Assembly (NCBI GenBank): GCA_902810715.1
Contig: CADDYS010000012.1
Span: 1-36,166 of the forward strand
Origin: a bacterium
GTDB taxonomy: Bacteria; Actinomycetota; Aquicultoria; Aquicultorales; Aquicultoraceae
Length of the DNA: 36,166 bases
Direction of reading: 5' to 3'
A program made the position numbers and the translations under genes. Positions 1 through 8,495 of this stretch are shown piece after piece. Each line of letters opens with the position of its first letter. Position 1 is the first letter of the stretch. The notes below the pieces were generated by a model. That model worked only from the letters and a program-made list of their open reading frames with translations. It was not told the DNA's origin and did not search any database.

Positions 1-1171
1 CTGCTCTTGCCGCCTCTATTGCTGCGTTAAGGGCAAGCAGGTTGGTCTGTTCTGCAATGTCGTCTATTACTTCTATGATTTCACCGATTTGTTTTGATTT
101 TTCTCCCAGTGCCTGGATTTTGGTGGCCGCTGCAAGAACCGTATCCCTCATAAGCTCCATTCCGCCTATCGCCTTATCAACAGCGGTTTTTCCTTTATCC
201 GCGGTACCGAGGCTCCCGGATGCAACCATGGCCACCGTCTGTGCGCTTTCAAGCACGCTTTGAACGGAGGAGGAGAGTTGATCTAACATACTATGGGCCT
301 CGGCGACATCTTTCGCTTGCTCATATGCACCGGTTGCAACCTGAGCCATTGCTGTAGTTATTTGGCCCACCAGGTCGTTAACTCCGGCAACGCCGTAAGC
401 CTGCCCCTCTGAGCCATGGGAAAACTCCTCAATAGAACCGGCTACCCTGGAGTTTGCATTCTCAATTTGAATTGAGCTTTGCGCAACCTCCTGCGAAGAC
501 CGGGACAGGTTTTTTGATACCTCGGATATCTTCTGCAGCATTTTCTTTAACGGTTCAACAATATGCGATTTCAGTATAACGAGGACTACCGTAAACAAAA
601 TTACCGATATGAACAGCAATAAGATATTTATGATATTTGCGCGTTTCTCAGTCGCTAATATCTGCCCTGCAAGCGCCGCTGAGTAGTTTTTTATAAGCCC
701 GTTGAGTTTCTCGACATCTCCTTTGGCCTTATCCGCAGCGATATCGAAATCATCCATTCTCGTCCCCGCGTTTTTTGCGTTATAACCCGCAAAAACTTCT
801 TGGGCTTTCTGATCGACCATGGTAAGGTCCTCTTTGATGCCCGCAGTTAGCCGCCGCGCCTCAGGGGTGGATAGTGATTTTGATAGATCGGCTATCTTTC
901 TGTCGATATCGGCGCGGATTTCCTTATACGTCTGCATTTTCGACGGGTCTTTGTAGATTATCAGATCGCCGATCGGCATTTTACTCTGCTCAATTGCAAG
1001 CTGAAGTTCACCGACTGTACGGGTTTTGCCCAATATATCGCGGTATGCGGAGATGCCATTTTTTGCGCCTGATTGCAATCCAAAATTACTTACACTTAGT
1101 AAAAAGGCCGGTACAAGCATTATCACAAATAAAAAAATGATTTTGGTACCGATAGGAAATCTATTCAACAT
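1..1171 (-). CDS. Methyl-accepting chemotaxis protein, C-terminus cut by window edge
   Basis: Transmembrane chemoreceptor that would signal through CheW/CheA to the flagellar motor. About 390 residues are visible from ATG at 1171, which follows an AGGGGGAA ribosome binding site; no stop is reached before base 1. Seen in order: a first membrane segment (about residues 8-26), an extracytoplasmic helical region of about 150 residues resembling a four-helix-bundle sensor, a second membrane segment (about 179-202), a short HAMP-like start (IVEPLKKM), then a long coiled-coil signalling domain. The last visible residues, QTNLLALNAAIEAARA, are the invariant hairpin tip that contacts CheA/CheW, so only the returning helix is missing. 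It is divergent from fliO. A sigma-28-like -10 box lies 32 nt upstream. The ligand cannot be inferred. Confidence 0.95.
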   Translation of the reverse strand, partial: MLNRFPIGTKIIFLFVIMLVPAFLLSVSNFGLQSGAKNGISAYRDILGKTRTVGELQLAIEQSKMPIGDLIIYKDPSKMQTYKEIRADIDRKIADLSKSLSTPEARRLTAGIKEDLTMVDQKAQEVFAGYNAKNAGTRMDDFDIAADKAKGDVEKLNGLIKNYSAALAGQILATEKRANIINILLLFISVILFTVVLVILKSHIVEPLKKMLQKISEVSKNLSRSSQEVAQSSIQIENANSRVAGSIEEFSHGSEGQAYGVAGVNDLVGQITTAMAQVATGAYEQAKDVAEAHSMLDQLSSSVQSVLESAQTVAMVASGSLGTADKGKTAVDKAIGGMELMRDTVLAAATKIQALGEKSKQIGEIIEVIDDIAEQTNLLALNAAIEAARA

Positions 1172-1202
1172 CTTTCCCCCTAGTGAGCGATAATTACTGT
1201 AC

Positions 1203-1229
1203 TTATCGTCAAATTGGGTGAATACTAAA
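1203..1229 (-). promoter_or_regulatory. Candidate sigma-28 promoter for the chemoreceptor gene
   Basis: On the minus strand GACGATAA (1210-1203) matches the sigma-28 -10 consensus GCCGATAA at 7 of 8 positions. Eleven nt further upstream TTTAGTAT (1229-1222) matches TAAAGTTT at 5 of 8. The -10 box lies 32 nt before the ATG, leaving room for a short leader with the ribosome binding site. Chemoreceptor genes are classical FliA targets and fliA is in this window. The -35 match is weak. Confidence 0.4.
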
Positions 1230-1391
1230 TAGTAACTTGGAAATTTTACCGGTAGCTTGCCGGTTATACAGGGTATTGCATTAGCAAGGCAATTCTGGGA
1301 TATTTATAAGTGTAGCAGTGCCGGTTAAGCCATCACTACCATACCGTAAATCGCAATAAATCAAGCAACAGTCTAGATAGGAAACGCAGCT

Positions 1392-2240
1392 ATGCACGTA
1401 GGTATAGGCCGGATTAACCATCCAATAATATATTCGCTCCTTCTCTCTCTTCTTTTAGCCCTATTTATATCGGGGATCGCTGCTGCGGAGCCTGGACTGT
1501 TACCTACCTCAAACCTTAAAAGCACCCATTCTACGACCTCAACCGATACGGCAGGCGGCGCAAAAGAGACGCCCCCTGGGGTCGCCAAGCCGAATTCAAC
1601 GCCGGACGGCAAGTTTTTAATCGGTGAATATGAAGACCCCGGAAAGCCAAAGGAAAAAGGAAATCTTTTTGTGCAGCTTATATCAACTGTATGGGATATA
1701 ATCAAGTACATTTTTTACCTAGCCCTCGTCCTTGCCGTCGGCTTTCTCGCTATTTATGGGATTAAGCTTTTTACAACCAAATACAACGCCATAACCGGCG
1801 GCGGAGCCGAGCTGATCAACGTCTTGGAGGTCAGGTACCTTGCCCCGGGCAAAGCGATATGTCTGGTGGAGATAGCAGGTAAAGTCCTCGCGCTTGGGTT
1901 ATCGGGAAACAGTATTAATCCTTTAAGCGAGTTTACGGATACCGGGCAAGTGGATGAGCTAAAGAAGGCCGCTGCAAAAAAACCGGAGCCCCTACAGCCG
2001 TTCCAGGGAGTCCTTGAAAAATTTACGAAGCGGTTCTCTAACCAACCGCAGGCAAAAACGTCAAAGGCTGTAAGGAAGCGGCGTGAGACCAGGTCTAGCA
2101 ACGATACGGAGTGGAAAGACGATCTCTACTCAACCGGTGATAATATCAGAAAACTTTTAGATGAGATCAAAGAGCATGAGCGAAAAACGAAGGGCCAAGG
2201 GCCAACATCTAAGCAGGATAGGGGTGAAGACAAGAATTGA
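1392..2240 (+). CDS. fliO: Flagellar biosynthetic protein FliO
   Basis: Accessory membrane protein that helps assemble the FliP ring of the flagellar type III export gate. 282 residues from an ATG preceded by AGGAAA. Residues about 14-32 form a hydrophobic signal or membrane segment, and a second membrane segment lies at about 98-122. A FliO-type domain follows (ELINVLEVRYLAPGKAICLV, then VLALGLSG), with a long charged cytoplasmic tail of about 90 residues. FliO is poorly conserved in general; position immediately before fliP settles the call. It opens the export-gate operon; its stop TGA overlaps the TTG start of fliP. No convincing promoter was seen in the 220-nt gap upstream. Confidence 0.9.
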   Translation: MHVGIGRINHPIIYSLLLSLLLALFISGIAAAEPGLLPTSNLKSTHSTTSTDTAGGAKETPPGVAKPNSTPDGKFLIGEYEDPGKPKEKGNLFVQLISTVWDIIKYIFYLALVLAVGFLAIYGIKLFTTKYNAITGGGAELINVLEVRYLAPGKAICLVEIAGKVLALGLSGNSINPLSEFTDTGQVDELKKAAAKKPEPLQPFQGVLEKFTKRFSNQPQAKTSKAVRKRRETRSSNDTEWKDDLYSTGDNIRKLLDEIKEHERKTKGQGPTSKQDRGEDKN

Positions 2241-3046
2241 CCGGGATTTCACCCAAGTTAAGAAAACGCCTGGTAAGAATCGAAATAATAGTTTTTATTC
2301 TCATGTTTACCGTGTTAAGCGGCTACGTCTCCGCCGAGCCCGGCACCGATGGTGTAGTATCGGGCAACCTTCCTCTGCCTAAGGTATCCTTCGGCGTCGA
2401 GGCCGCTAAGGGCCCGCAAGATATTGCGGTGAGCCTGCAGGTGCTCTTGCTCTTGACGGTGCTCTCCCTTGCACCGGCCCTTCTTATAATGGTGACTTCC
2501 TTTACAAGAATAATCATAGTCCTTGCCTTTATCAGAAACGCGCTCGGCACCCAGCAGATACCGCCCACGCAGGTACTGATCGGACTTGCGCTGTTCCTGA
2601 CACTTTTCGTCATGATGCCGGTCTTTGGGCAGATAAACGACCACGCAATCAAACCGTATACTGCCAAGCAAATAAGCTACGACCAGGCCTACGATAACGC
2701 GTCCCAGCCGATAAGGCAGTTCATGTTCAAGCAAACGCGCGAGAAAGACCTTTCCCTCTTTGTTCACCTGGCGAAGATCAAGCGGCCGAGAACCCAGTCG
2801 GATATCCCCACTTACGTGCTTATCCCCTCCTTTATAATAAGCGAGCTGCGGGCGGCCTTTATAATCGGCTTTTTGATATTTATCCCCTTTCTAATAATAG
2901 ATATGGTGGTTGCAAGCGTGCTCATGTCCATGGGTATGCTTATGGTCCCACCGGTCATGATATCGCTTCCGCTTAAGATATTGTTGTTTGTGTTGGTTGA
3001 CGGTTGGCATCTAATTACTAGAGCCTTAGTTATGGGATTTAACTAA
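2237..3046 (+). CDS. fliP: Flagellar export gate protein FliP
   Basis: Core channel subunit of the flagellar type III export gate, forming with FliQ and FliR the pore through which rod, hook and filament proteins leave the cell. 269 residues, a usual length. Start is TTG at 2237, overlapping the fliO stop and preceded by GGGGTGA. The N-terminus is a signal peptide ending near SAEP (about residue 33), as is typical for FliP. The family signature is present (IIIVLAFIRNALGTQQIPPT, about residues 93-112), as are the four membrane segments, the last pair near MLMVPPVMISLPLKILLFVLVDGW. The gene is intact and 18 nt upstream of fliQ. Confidence 0.98.
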   Translation: MTGISPKLRKRLVRIEIIVFILMFTVLSGYVSAEPGTDGVVSGNLPLPKVSFGVEAAKGPQDIAVSLQVLLLLTVLSLAPALLIMVTSFTRIIIVLAFIRNALGTQQIPPTQVLIGLALFLTLFVMMPVFGQINDHAIKPYTAKQISYDQAYDNASQPIRQFMFKQTREKDLSLFVHLAKIKRPRTQSDIPTYVLIPSFIISELRAAFIIGFLIFIPFLIIDMVVASVLMSMGMLMVPPVMISLPLKILLFVLVDGWHLITRALVMGFN

Positions 3047-3064
3047 CCTCAGGAGTGAAGAAAT

Positions 3065-3334
3065 ATGACTGATTCTATGGCCATGGAAGTCGGGAAAAAC
3101 GCGCTTATGCTTACCCTGCAGGTGGCTTTGCCGGTGCTGCTTTTTAGTTTGGTGGCCGGCCTGGCAATAAGCATAATGCAGGCGGTAACCCAGATACAGG
3201 AATTTACCTTAACCTTTATACCGAAGGTGCTTGCAACTATGCTTGCGCTTGCGCTTTTTGGGCCCTGGATGCTTCATAAAATCATTGACTTTACGGCTAA
3301 CTTGTTTATAAACTTGCCCAGCTATCTTAAGTAA
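3065..3334 (+). CDS. fliQ: Flagellar export gate protein FliQ
   Basis: Small inner-membrane subunit that wraps around the FliP/FliR core of the flagellar export gate. 89 residues, the normal size, with two long hydrophobic hairpin helices (about 15-40 and 52-75) and the conserved stretch QAVTQIQEFTLTFIPK between them. Start ATG follows AGGAGTGA with good spacing. It lies between fliP (18 nt upstream) and fliR (16 nt downstream) in the same orientation, so co-transcription and balanced expression are expected. Confidence 0.97.
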   Translation: MTDSMAMEVGKNALMLTLQVALPVLLFSLVAGLAISIMQAVTQIQEFTLTFIPKVLATMLALALFGPWMLHKIIDFTANLFINLPSYLK

Positions 3335-3350
3335 GTTAAGGAGAGCTGTA

Positions 3351-4121
3351 TTGGATATACTGCAGCCAGATGCCAGGCACCTGTTAACATTTTTGCTCAT
3401 ACTTACCCGAGTCTCGGGCGTGTTTTTCCTTGCCCCTGTCCTGGGCAGCCGAAATATACCGCCGCAAACCAAAATCGGTCTTGCGCTTATGACGTCGATC
3501 GCCCTCTTTCCCTTTATCCAAAGCCCCAATATAGCTAGCCAAATCAGTGTAATCGACTTTGCCTTATTAGTCGCCAAGGAAATAAGTGTGGGAGCTATTA
3601 TCGGGTTTACCGCAACTCTCGTTTTTATGGGGTTTTTGCTCGCCGGACAAATAATCGACTTTCAAATGGGCTTTGGAATGGTAAACGTAATTGACCCGCT
3701 AAGCAACATCTCCATCTCGGTCATCGGTCAGTTTAAAAACCTGCTGGCAATTTTGATCTTCCTGGCGATAAACGGACATCATTACCTTCTTACCGCACTT
3801 GCGAAGAGCTTTGAGATAGCCCCGCTCACGACCTTTACAATTACGCCGTCGGTCACCGGCAACTTCATCGATATGGTAATAAACATGTTTGTTATCGGCC
3901 TTAAAATCGGCGGTCCCGCTATAGGCGTTCTTTTCATAACAGATTTGGCCCTGGGCATAGTTGCAAGGACGGTGCCGCAGATGAATGTCTTTATCGTCGG
4001 GATTCCGCTTAAAATCATTGTTGCCTTTGCAACTCTAATAGCAACGCTCGCATTTTTTACCGCATACGTGATGAGGGTATTTGACCAAATGCCGTCGCAA
4101 CTCATTAGCTCGATCAAGTAG
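3351..4121 (+). CDS. fliR: Flagellar export gate protein FliR
   Basis: Single-copy gate subunit that completes the FliP5-FliR1 helical pore and docks to FlhB. 256 residues from a TTG start; AAGGAGAG sits 4-5 nt upstream and no better start is present. Hydrophobic throughout, with the family stretches GVFFLAPVLGSRNIP near the N-terminus and QMGFGMVNVIDP about residue 105, and a final membrane segment rich in aromatic residues (LAFFTAYVMRVFDQMP). Position between fliQ and flhB is the standard one. The flhB ATG follows 14 nt after the stop. Confidence 0.97.
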   Translation: MDILQPDARHLLTFLLILTRVSGVFFLAPVLGSRNIPPQTKIGLALMTSIALFPFIQSPNIASQISVIDFALLVAKEISVGAIIGFTATLVFMGFLLAGQIIDFQMGFGMVNVIDPLSNISISVIGQFKNLLAILIFLAINGHHYLLTALAKSFEIAPLTTFTITPSVTGNFIDMVINMFVIGLKIGGPAIGVLFITDLALGIVARTVPQMNVFIVGIPLKIIVAFATLIATLAFFTAYVMRVFDQMPSQLISSIK

Positions 4122-4135
4122 GAACGGAAGAGACG

Positions 4136-5206
4136 ATGGATAAAAAAAGCAAAACAGAAAAAGCAACGCCCCGACGAAGACAAGATGCTCGGGAAAAGGG
4201 CCAGGTTGCAAGAAGCATGGAGGTAAACTCCGCTCTAATAATATTGACGGTGTTTATCTCCCTTAGGATGCTCGGCCAAGGAATTTTTGAGAGTCTAAGC
4301 GATCTTATGCGGTTCTTTCTCTCAAGCCCGGCCTCGCTTGAGCTAAACGAGAAGGTAGTCTCGACTCTTTTTCTAAACCTCACGGTGTTTTTTTTAAAGA
4401 CGGTACTTCCTATAGCTTTAATTGCCCTGGCGGTAGGGGTCATAGCCAGCATCATTCAAATCGGCTTTTTATTTACCTCAAAGCCGCTTACCCCGGATAT
4501 GAAGAAGCTTAATCCGGTATCCGGGGCCTCAAGGCTATTCTCCCCGAAAGCTCTGGTCGAGCTTCTAAAATCCCTCACTAAGATATCTATCGTCGGTTAT
4601 CTCGCCTACTCCATCATAATGGGTCACTATGCCGACATGATAGACACTATCGACATGGATATCTGGGGGATGCTCTCAACGTTCGGTTCAATAGCTTATG
4701 AGATTGGGATAAAATGCGGTATCGTACTTTTGATAGTCGCCGCCTTTGACTACGTTTACCAGCGATACATGTTTGAGAAAAGCATCAAGATGACCAAGCA
4801 AGAGATAAAGGAAGAATACAAGATGTCCGAGGGAGACCCTCAGATTAAATCAAAGATCAGGCGCAAGCAAATGGAGATGAGCATGAATCGCATGATGCAG
4901 GCGGTGCCGACCGCAGATGTGGTCATCACAAACCCGACCCGGTTGGCGGTGGCTATAAAGTATGACCCCGATACAATGGGCGCGCCGAAAGTTGTCGCAA
5001 AAGGGCAGCGCCTGACAGCAGAAAGAATAAGAGACATCGCCAAAGAGCATAATGTCACAATCGTTGAGGATAAGGTGTTGGCGCAATCGTTGTTTAAGTC
5101 GGTCGAAGTGGACCAGGAGATACCGTATTCACTTTATAAGGCGGTCGCGGAAATACTCGCGTATGTTTATCAGATTAACCAAGGGTCCAGGGTAAAACAC
5201 CTATAA
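4136..5206 (+). CDS. flhB: Flagellar export switch protein FlhB, with NPTR in place of NPTH
   Basis: Membrane protein of the export gate whose cytoplasmic domain switches substrate specificity from rod/hook to filament proteins after self-cleavage between Asn and Pro of an NPTH motif. 356 residues, a usual length: a charged N-terminus (KTEKATPRRRQDAREKGQV), four membrane segments (about 30-210), a linker, then the cytoplasmic domain. At the cleavage site the sequence reads NPTR (N266, P267, T268, R269; codons aac ccg acc cgg), so the conserved His is replaced by Arg while the scissile Asn-Pro is kept. The rest of the domain is normal (AVAIKYDP, GAPKVVAKG, EDKVLAQSLF, IPYSLYKAVAEILAYVY). The flagellar neighbourhood makes a T3SS paralogue unlikely. 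Confidence 0.97.
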   Translation: MDKKSKTEKATPRRRQDAREKGQVARSMEVNSALIILTVFISLRMLGQGIFESLSDLMRFFLSSPASLELNEKVVSTLFLNLTVFFLKTVLPIALIALAVGVIASIIQIGFLFTSKPLTPDMKKLNPVSGASRLFSPKALVELLKSLTKISIVGYLAYSIIMGHYADMIDTIDMDIWGMLSTFGSIAYEIGIKCGIVLLIVAAFDYVYQRYMFEKSIKMTKQEIKEEYKMSEGDPQIKSKIRRKQMEMSMNRMMQAVPTADVVITNPTRLAVAIKYDPDTMGAPKVVAKGQRLTAERIRDIAKEHNVTIVEDKVLAQSLFKSVEVDQEIPYSLYKAVAEILAYVYQINQGSRVKHL

Positions 5207-5216
5207 AATTAGCGCT

Positions 5217-5247
5217 TTGATAGATATTCAAGCGCAAATAGTATAAA
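5217..5247 (+). promoter_or_regulatory. Possible sigma-A promoter in the flhB-flhA gap
   Basis: TTGATA (5217-5222) and TATAAA (5242-5247) are separated by 19 nt in the 89-nt gap between flhB and flhA. The gap is the largest in the fliO-flhG run. The spacing is longer than ideal, so this is only a candidate internal promoter for flhA-flhF-flhG. Confidence 0.25.
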
Positions 5248-5295
5248 ATATACACGCAAGAGATATGCAGTTGCAGAACTAACGCTGGAATAGAT

Positions 5296-7368
5296 ATGGC
5301 CACAGATCAAGCAGTTGATACATCATTGTTTGTACAAATCAGCAGATATAGCGATGCTATTCTTGCGCTCACCATCGCGCTGATTATTGCGCTCCTAATT
5401 ATACCAATTCCAAGTCCCTTGATAGACGCGCTCTTGATTTTTAACCTGGTTATCTCGGTTGTTGTTATCTTAGTCACTATGTTTAACAACGAGCCGCTCC
5501 AATTCTCTATATTTCCTACCCTGCTCCTGGTCATGACTCTTTTCAGGTTGGGCCTTTATATTTCAACTACAAGATCTATCCTGTCGACCGGGGCGGCGGG
5601 AAGCGTCGTTAACGCGTTCGGCTCGATTATCATCGGCGATAACTACGTCGTCGGTATCGTTATATTTCTAATCCTTACCGTAGTGCAATTTATAGTCATT
5701 ACGTCCGGAACCGCCCGGATATCTGAAGTAGCGGCAAGGTTTACTCTCGATGCTATGCCTGGCAAGCAGATGGCAATCGACGCCGACTTAAACAGCGGCC
5801 TGATAACCGAGGATGAGGCAAGAAAAAGGCGCCGGGACGTACAGCGCGAGGCCGATTTTTACGGGGCGATGGATGGTGCTTCTAAGTTCGTGCGGGGCGA
5901 TGCTACGGCCAGCATAATCATAGCCGCCGTTAACTTGATCGGCGGATTTGCAGTCGGAGCAACCCAGCAACATATGGACCTTCTCACATCGCTTCAGACC
6001 TTCGGGCGCATCGCGATCGGGGCGGGTCTTGCAATTCAGATACCGACGATACTTCTTTCTACCGCATCCGGCGTTATCGTAACCAGGGTGGCCTCAGATA
6101 ACGACCTTGGTCGGGACTTAACAAAGCAGCTTTTCACCCAACCTCGCGCGGTTATGATCGCGGGAGTCTTAGTTGCCATCTTCGGGCTGGTGCCGGGGCT
6201 TCCCAAGCTCCCCTTCTTCCTCATAGGGGGCCTGGCCGGGCTGGCATCATACTTTATGAACCAGTCAGCCCGGAAGGCGACCCTTGCCGAAGAGGGCGAG
6301 AGCACGGAGGAAAAACCCGCGACCACCGAGGACCTGATAGATATGCTTCAGGTCGACCCGATTGAGCTTGAGATCGGCTACAGCCTGATCCCGCTTGTCG
6401 ACCCGGATCAGGGCGGTGAGATTCTTGACCGCATAACCCTGATGCGCCGGCAGATTGCTATGGAGCTTGGCTACGTGATACCGCCGATTCGCATAAGGGA
6501 CAATATCCAGATCCCGGCAAGCGAGTACCGGGTTAAGATAAAAGGGGTCGATATTGCAAAGGTCGGGATAATCCCGGATTACCTGCTTGCAATCGACTCG
6601 GGTATGACCACAGGGCGAATCGCCGGTATAGAGACCAGCGACCCGGCCTTTGGCCTACCCGCCGTCTGGATCGTCCCGGAAGCACGGGAGCAGGCTGAGG
6701 TGATGGGATACACGGTTGTCGACCCGACATCGGCGGTTATAACCCACCTCTCCGAGATATCTAAGAGGTATGCCCATGAGCTTATAGGCCGCCAGGATGT
6801 ACAGCAAATTCTAGACAGCATAAAGCAGCATTACCCAGTAGTCGTCGAGGAGATCGTACCCAACGTGCTTACCGTCGGTGAAATACAGCAGGTGCTCCAG
6901 AACCTGCTATCTGAGCGAGTCTCAATAAGAGACATGGTCAGCATTCTTGAGACACTTGGCGATAGCGCGCGGGTCACAAAAAATACCGAACTTTTGACCG
7001 AGTATGTTCGCCGGTCACTTGGCAGAAACATCTGCAAGCAGCACCAATCGGAAGATGGCAGGCTAGATGTGGTAGCGGTTGACCCTCTAATTGAAAAAGA
7101 AATTTCTGAAGCGGTCGAGTACACCGACCAGGGCATCATGATATCACTTGATCCGGCAACTACGCAGAGGATAATGGATGAACTTTCCGGTTCAGTTGAG
7201 AGAGCTTTTGCCCAGGGAAGAAATCCTGTGATTATCTGCTCTGCAAATATAAGACGGCCACTTAGAAAAATTCTTGAGCGAAAGCTGCCCAATTTGGCTG
7301 TTTTATCTTACAATGAAGTTGCATCAGAATTTGAACTACAATCTGTCGGGATGGTGAGCCTAGCGTGA
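5296..7368 (+). CDS. flhA: Flagellar export protein FlhA
   Basis: Largest export-gate protein; a nonameric ring whose membrane part conducts ions and whose cytoplasmic ring receives chaperone-substrate complexes. 690 residues, full length. The first 330 or so residues hold about eight membrane segments and the FHIPEP-family signature (RISEVAARFTLDAMPGKQMA, followed by DADLNSGLI with the ion-coupling Asp region). The C-terminal half is the soluble domain (for example VDPIELEIGYSLIPLVD and DRITLMRRQIAMELGYVIPP). The ribosome binding site is modest (TGGAA). The stop TGA overlaps the GTG start of flhF (GTGA), indicating translational coupling. Confidence 0.98.
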   Translation: MATDQAVDTSLFVQISRYSDAILALTIALIIALLIIPIPSPLIDALLIFNLVISVVVILVTMFNNEPLQFSIFPTLLLVMTLFRLGLYISTTRSILSTGAAGSVVNAFGSIIIGDNYVVGIVIFLILTVVQFIVITSGTARISEVAARFTLDAMPGKQMAIDADLNSGLITEDEARKRRRDVQREADFYGAMDGASKFVRGDATASIIIAAVNLIGGFAVGATQQHMDLLTSLQTFGRIAIGAGLAIQIPTILLSTASGVIVTRVASDNDLGRDLTKQLFTQPRAVMIAGVLVAIFGLVPGLPKLPFFLIGGLAGLASYFMNQSARKATLAEEGESTEEKPATTEDLIDMLQVDPIELEIGYSLIPLVDPDQGGEILDRITLMRRQIAMELGYVIPPIRIRDNIQIPASEYRVKIKGVDIAKVGIIPDYLLAIDSGMTTGRIAGIETSDPAFGLPAVWIVPEAREQAEVMGYTVVDPTSAVITHLSEISKRYAHELIGRQDVQQILDSIKQHYPVVVEEIVPNVLTVGEIQQVLQNLLSERVSIRDMVSILETLGDSARVTKNTELLTEYVRRSLGRNICKQHQSEDGRLDVVAVDPLIEKEISEAVEYTDQGIMISLDPATTQRIMDELSGSVERAFAQGRNPVIICSANIRRPLRKILERKLPNLAVLSYNEVASEFELQSVGMVSLA

Positions 7369-8495
7369 AGATAAAGCGTTATGAGGCCTCAAGCATGGAA
7401 GAAGCAATAGCCAAGGTAAAGTTCGATCTAGGTCCCGAGGCTATAATACTTCATACCCGCCGCCTGCAAAGGTCCTGGCCCATGCGCCTCTTAAGAAATA
7501 ACTCGGTCGAGATAACCGCCGCGCTTGATGTCAACTTGATGGAGCAGAAAGAGAACACCAACGGGAACGGGATATCTAAAAACGGCACCGGTGAAGCTAT
7601 CGAGACAAGATTCGACCAAATACAACTCGAGGTCGAGGAGATAAAGTCAATTGTAAGAACCATTGCAAATCAACTGACCGATCCCCTCTTTCAGGAGGTT
7701 CCGGCCTGTTTCCTGGATGTTTACGAGAAGCTACTGCAGTCCAAAGTTGAAGATGAGATAGCCAAAAAGCTTATGAAGCAGGTGCAGGAGCAGCTCACAA
7801 CATCGCAACTTGCCACTCCGCAGATTCTGCAAGAGAAACTAATAAGCGAGATGGCCAAAATGATTCCGGTAAGCCCGCCGCTCTCTCTTGGGGACGAACA
7901 GAGAAAGGTCGTCGCACTGATCGGCCCAACCGGCGCGGGAAAAACAACCACCATCGCAAAACTTGCGGCAAGATACTGTCTCTACGAAGGCAAAAAGGCT
8001 GTCTTTCTAACTGCCGATACTTACCGAATCGCCGCAGTTGATCAACTGAAAACCTATGCGGAGATTATCGGTGCGCCGATTGAGATTGTCTTTAATAGCC
8101 AGGACGCAAGAGAAGCCCTCGAAAGACACGAGGATAAAGACCTGGTTCTAATAGATACGGCGGGCAGAAGCCCGCTTAACGAGACACAAATGAATGAACT
8201 TGCATCGCTGATGAATGTCTGCTCCCCCGACGAGATACATCTGGTCTTAAGCGTGACAACAAAGATGTCGGATCAAATGAATGCGATCAAACGTTTCTCA
8301 GTCGTACCGATAAACAGAATAATTTTCACCAAGTTAGATGAAACCAACACACCGGGAACAATGCTCAATATAGTAAACAAATCCAAAGTTGCCATCTCCT
8401 ATCTTACGGTAGGGCAAAACGTCCCCGAAGATATCAAGGTGGCCGAGTCACAGAAACTTGCCAATCTCATATTAGGGGTGCCGTTAGATGAATGA
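7365..8495 (+). CDS. flhF: Flagellar biosynthesis GTPase FlhF
   Basis: SRP-type GTPase that sets where flagella are built and recruits early components. 376 residues from a GTG start overlapping the flhA stop. The N-terminal B-domain opening (MKIKRYEASSMEEAIAKVK, then LGPEAIILHTRR) is typical. A charged linker is followed by the NG domain: P-loop GPTGAGKT (residues 187-194), DTYRIAAVDQLKTYAEIIGAP, the DTAGRSP switch and TKLDET for guanine recognition. FlhF homodimerises on GTP, and FlhG stimulates hydrolysis. The gene overlaps flhG by 8 nt, as expected for partners made together. Confidence 0.97.
   Translation: MKIKRYEASSMEEAIAKVKFDLGPEAIILHTRRLQRSWPMRLLRNNSVEITAALDVNLMEQKENTNGNGISKNGTGEAIETRFDQIQLEVEEIKSIVRTIANQLTDPLFQEVPACFLDVYEKLLQSKVEDEIAKKLMKQVQEQLTTSQLATPQILQEKLISEMAKMIPVSPPLSLGDEQRKVVALIGPTGAGKTTTIAKLAARYCLYEGKKAVFLTADTYRIAAVDQLKTYAEIIGAPIEIVFNSQDAREALERHEDKDLVLIDTAGRSPLNETQMNELASLMNVCSPDEIHLVLSVTTKMSDQMNAIKRFSVVPINRIIFTKLDETNTPGTMLNIVNKSKVAISYLTVGQNVPEDIKVAESQKLANLILGVPLDE

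Noticed and set aside
42-263. Rightward ORF over the chemoreceptor region
   Set aside because: It is a shadow of the leftward signalling domain, whose LLALNAAIEAARA tip is unmistakable.
1172-1391. sigma-A promoter for fliO (TTGCAT at 1276 with AT-rich boxes near 1300)
   Set aside because: The boxes match poorly and the spacing does not fit; nothing better was found in the gap.
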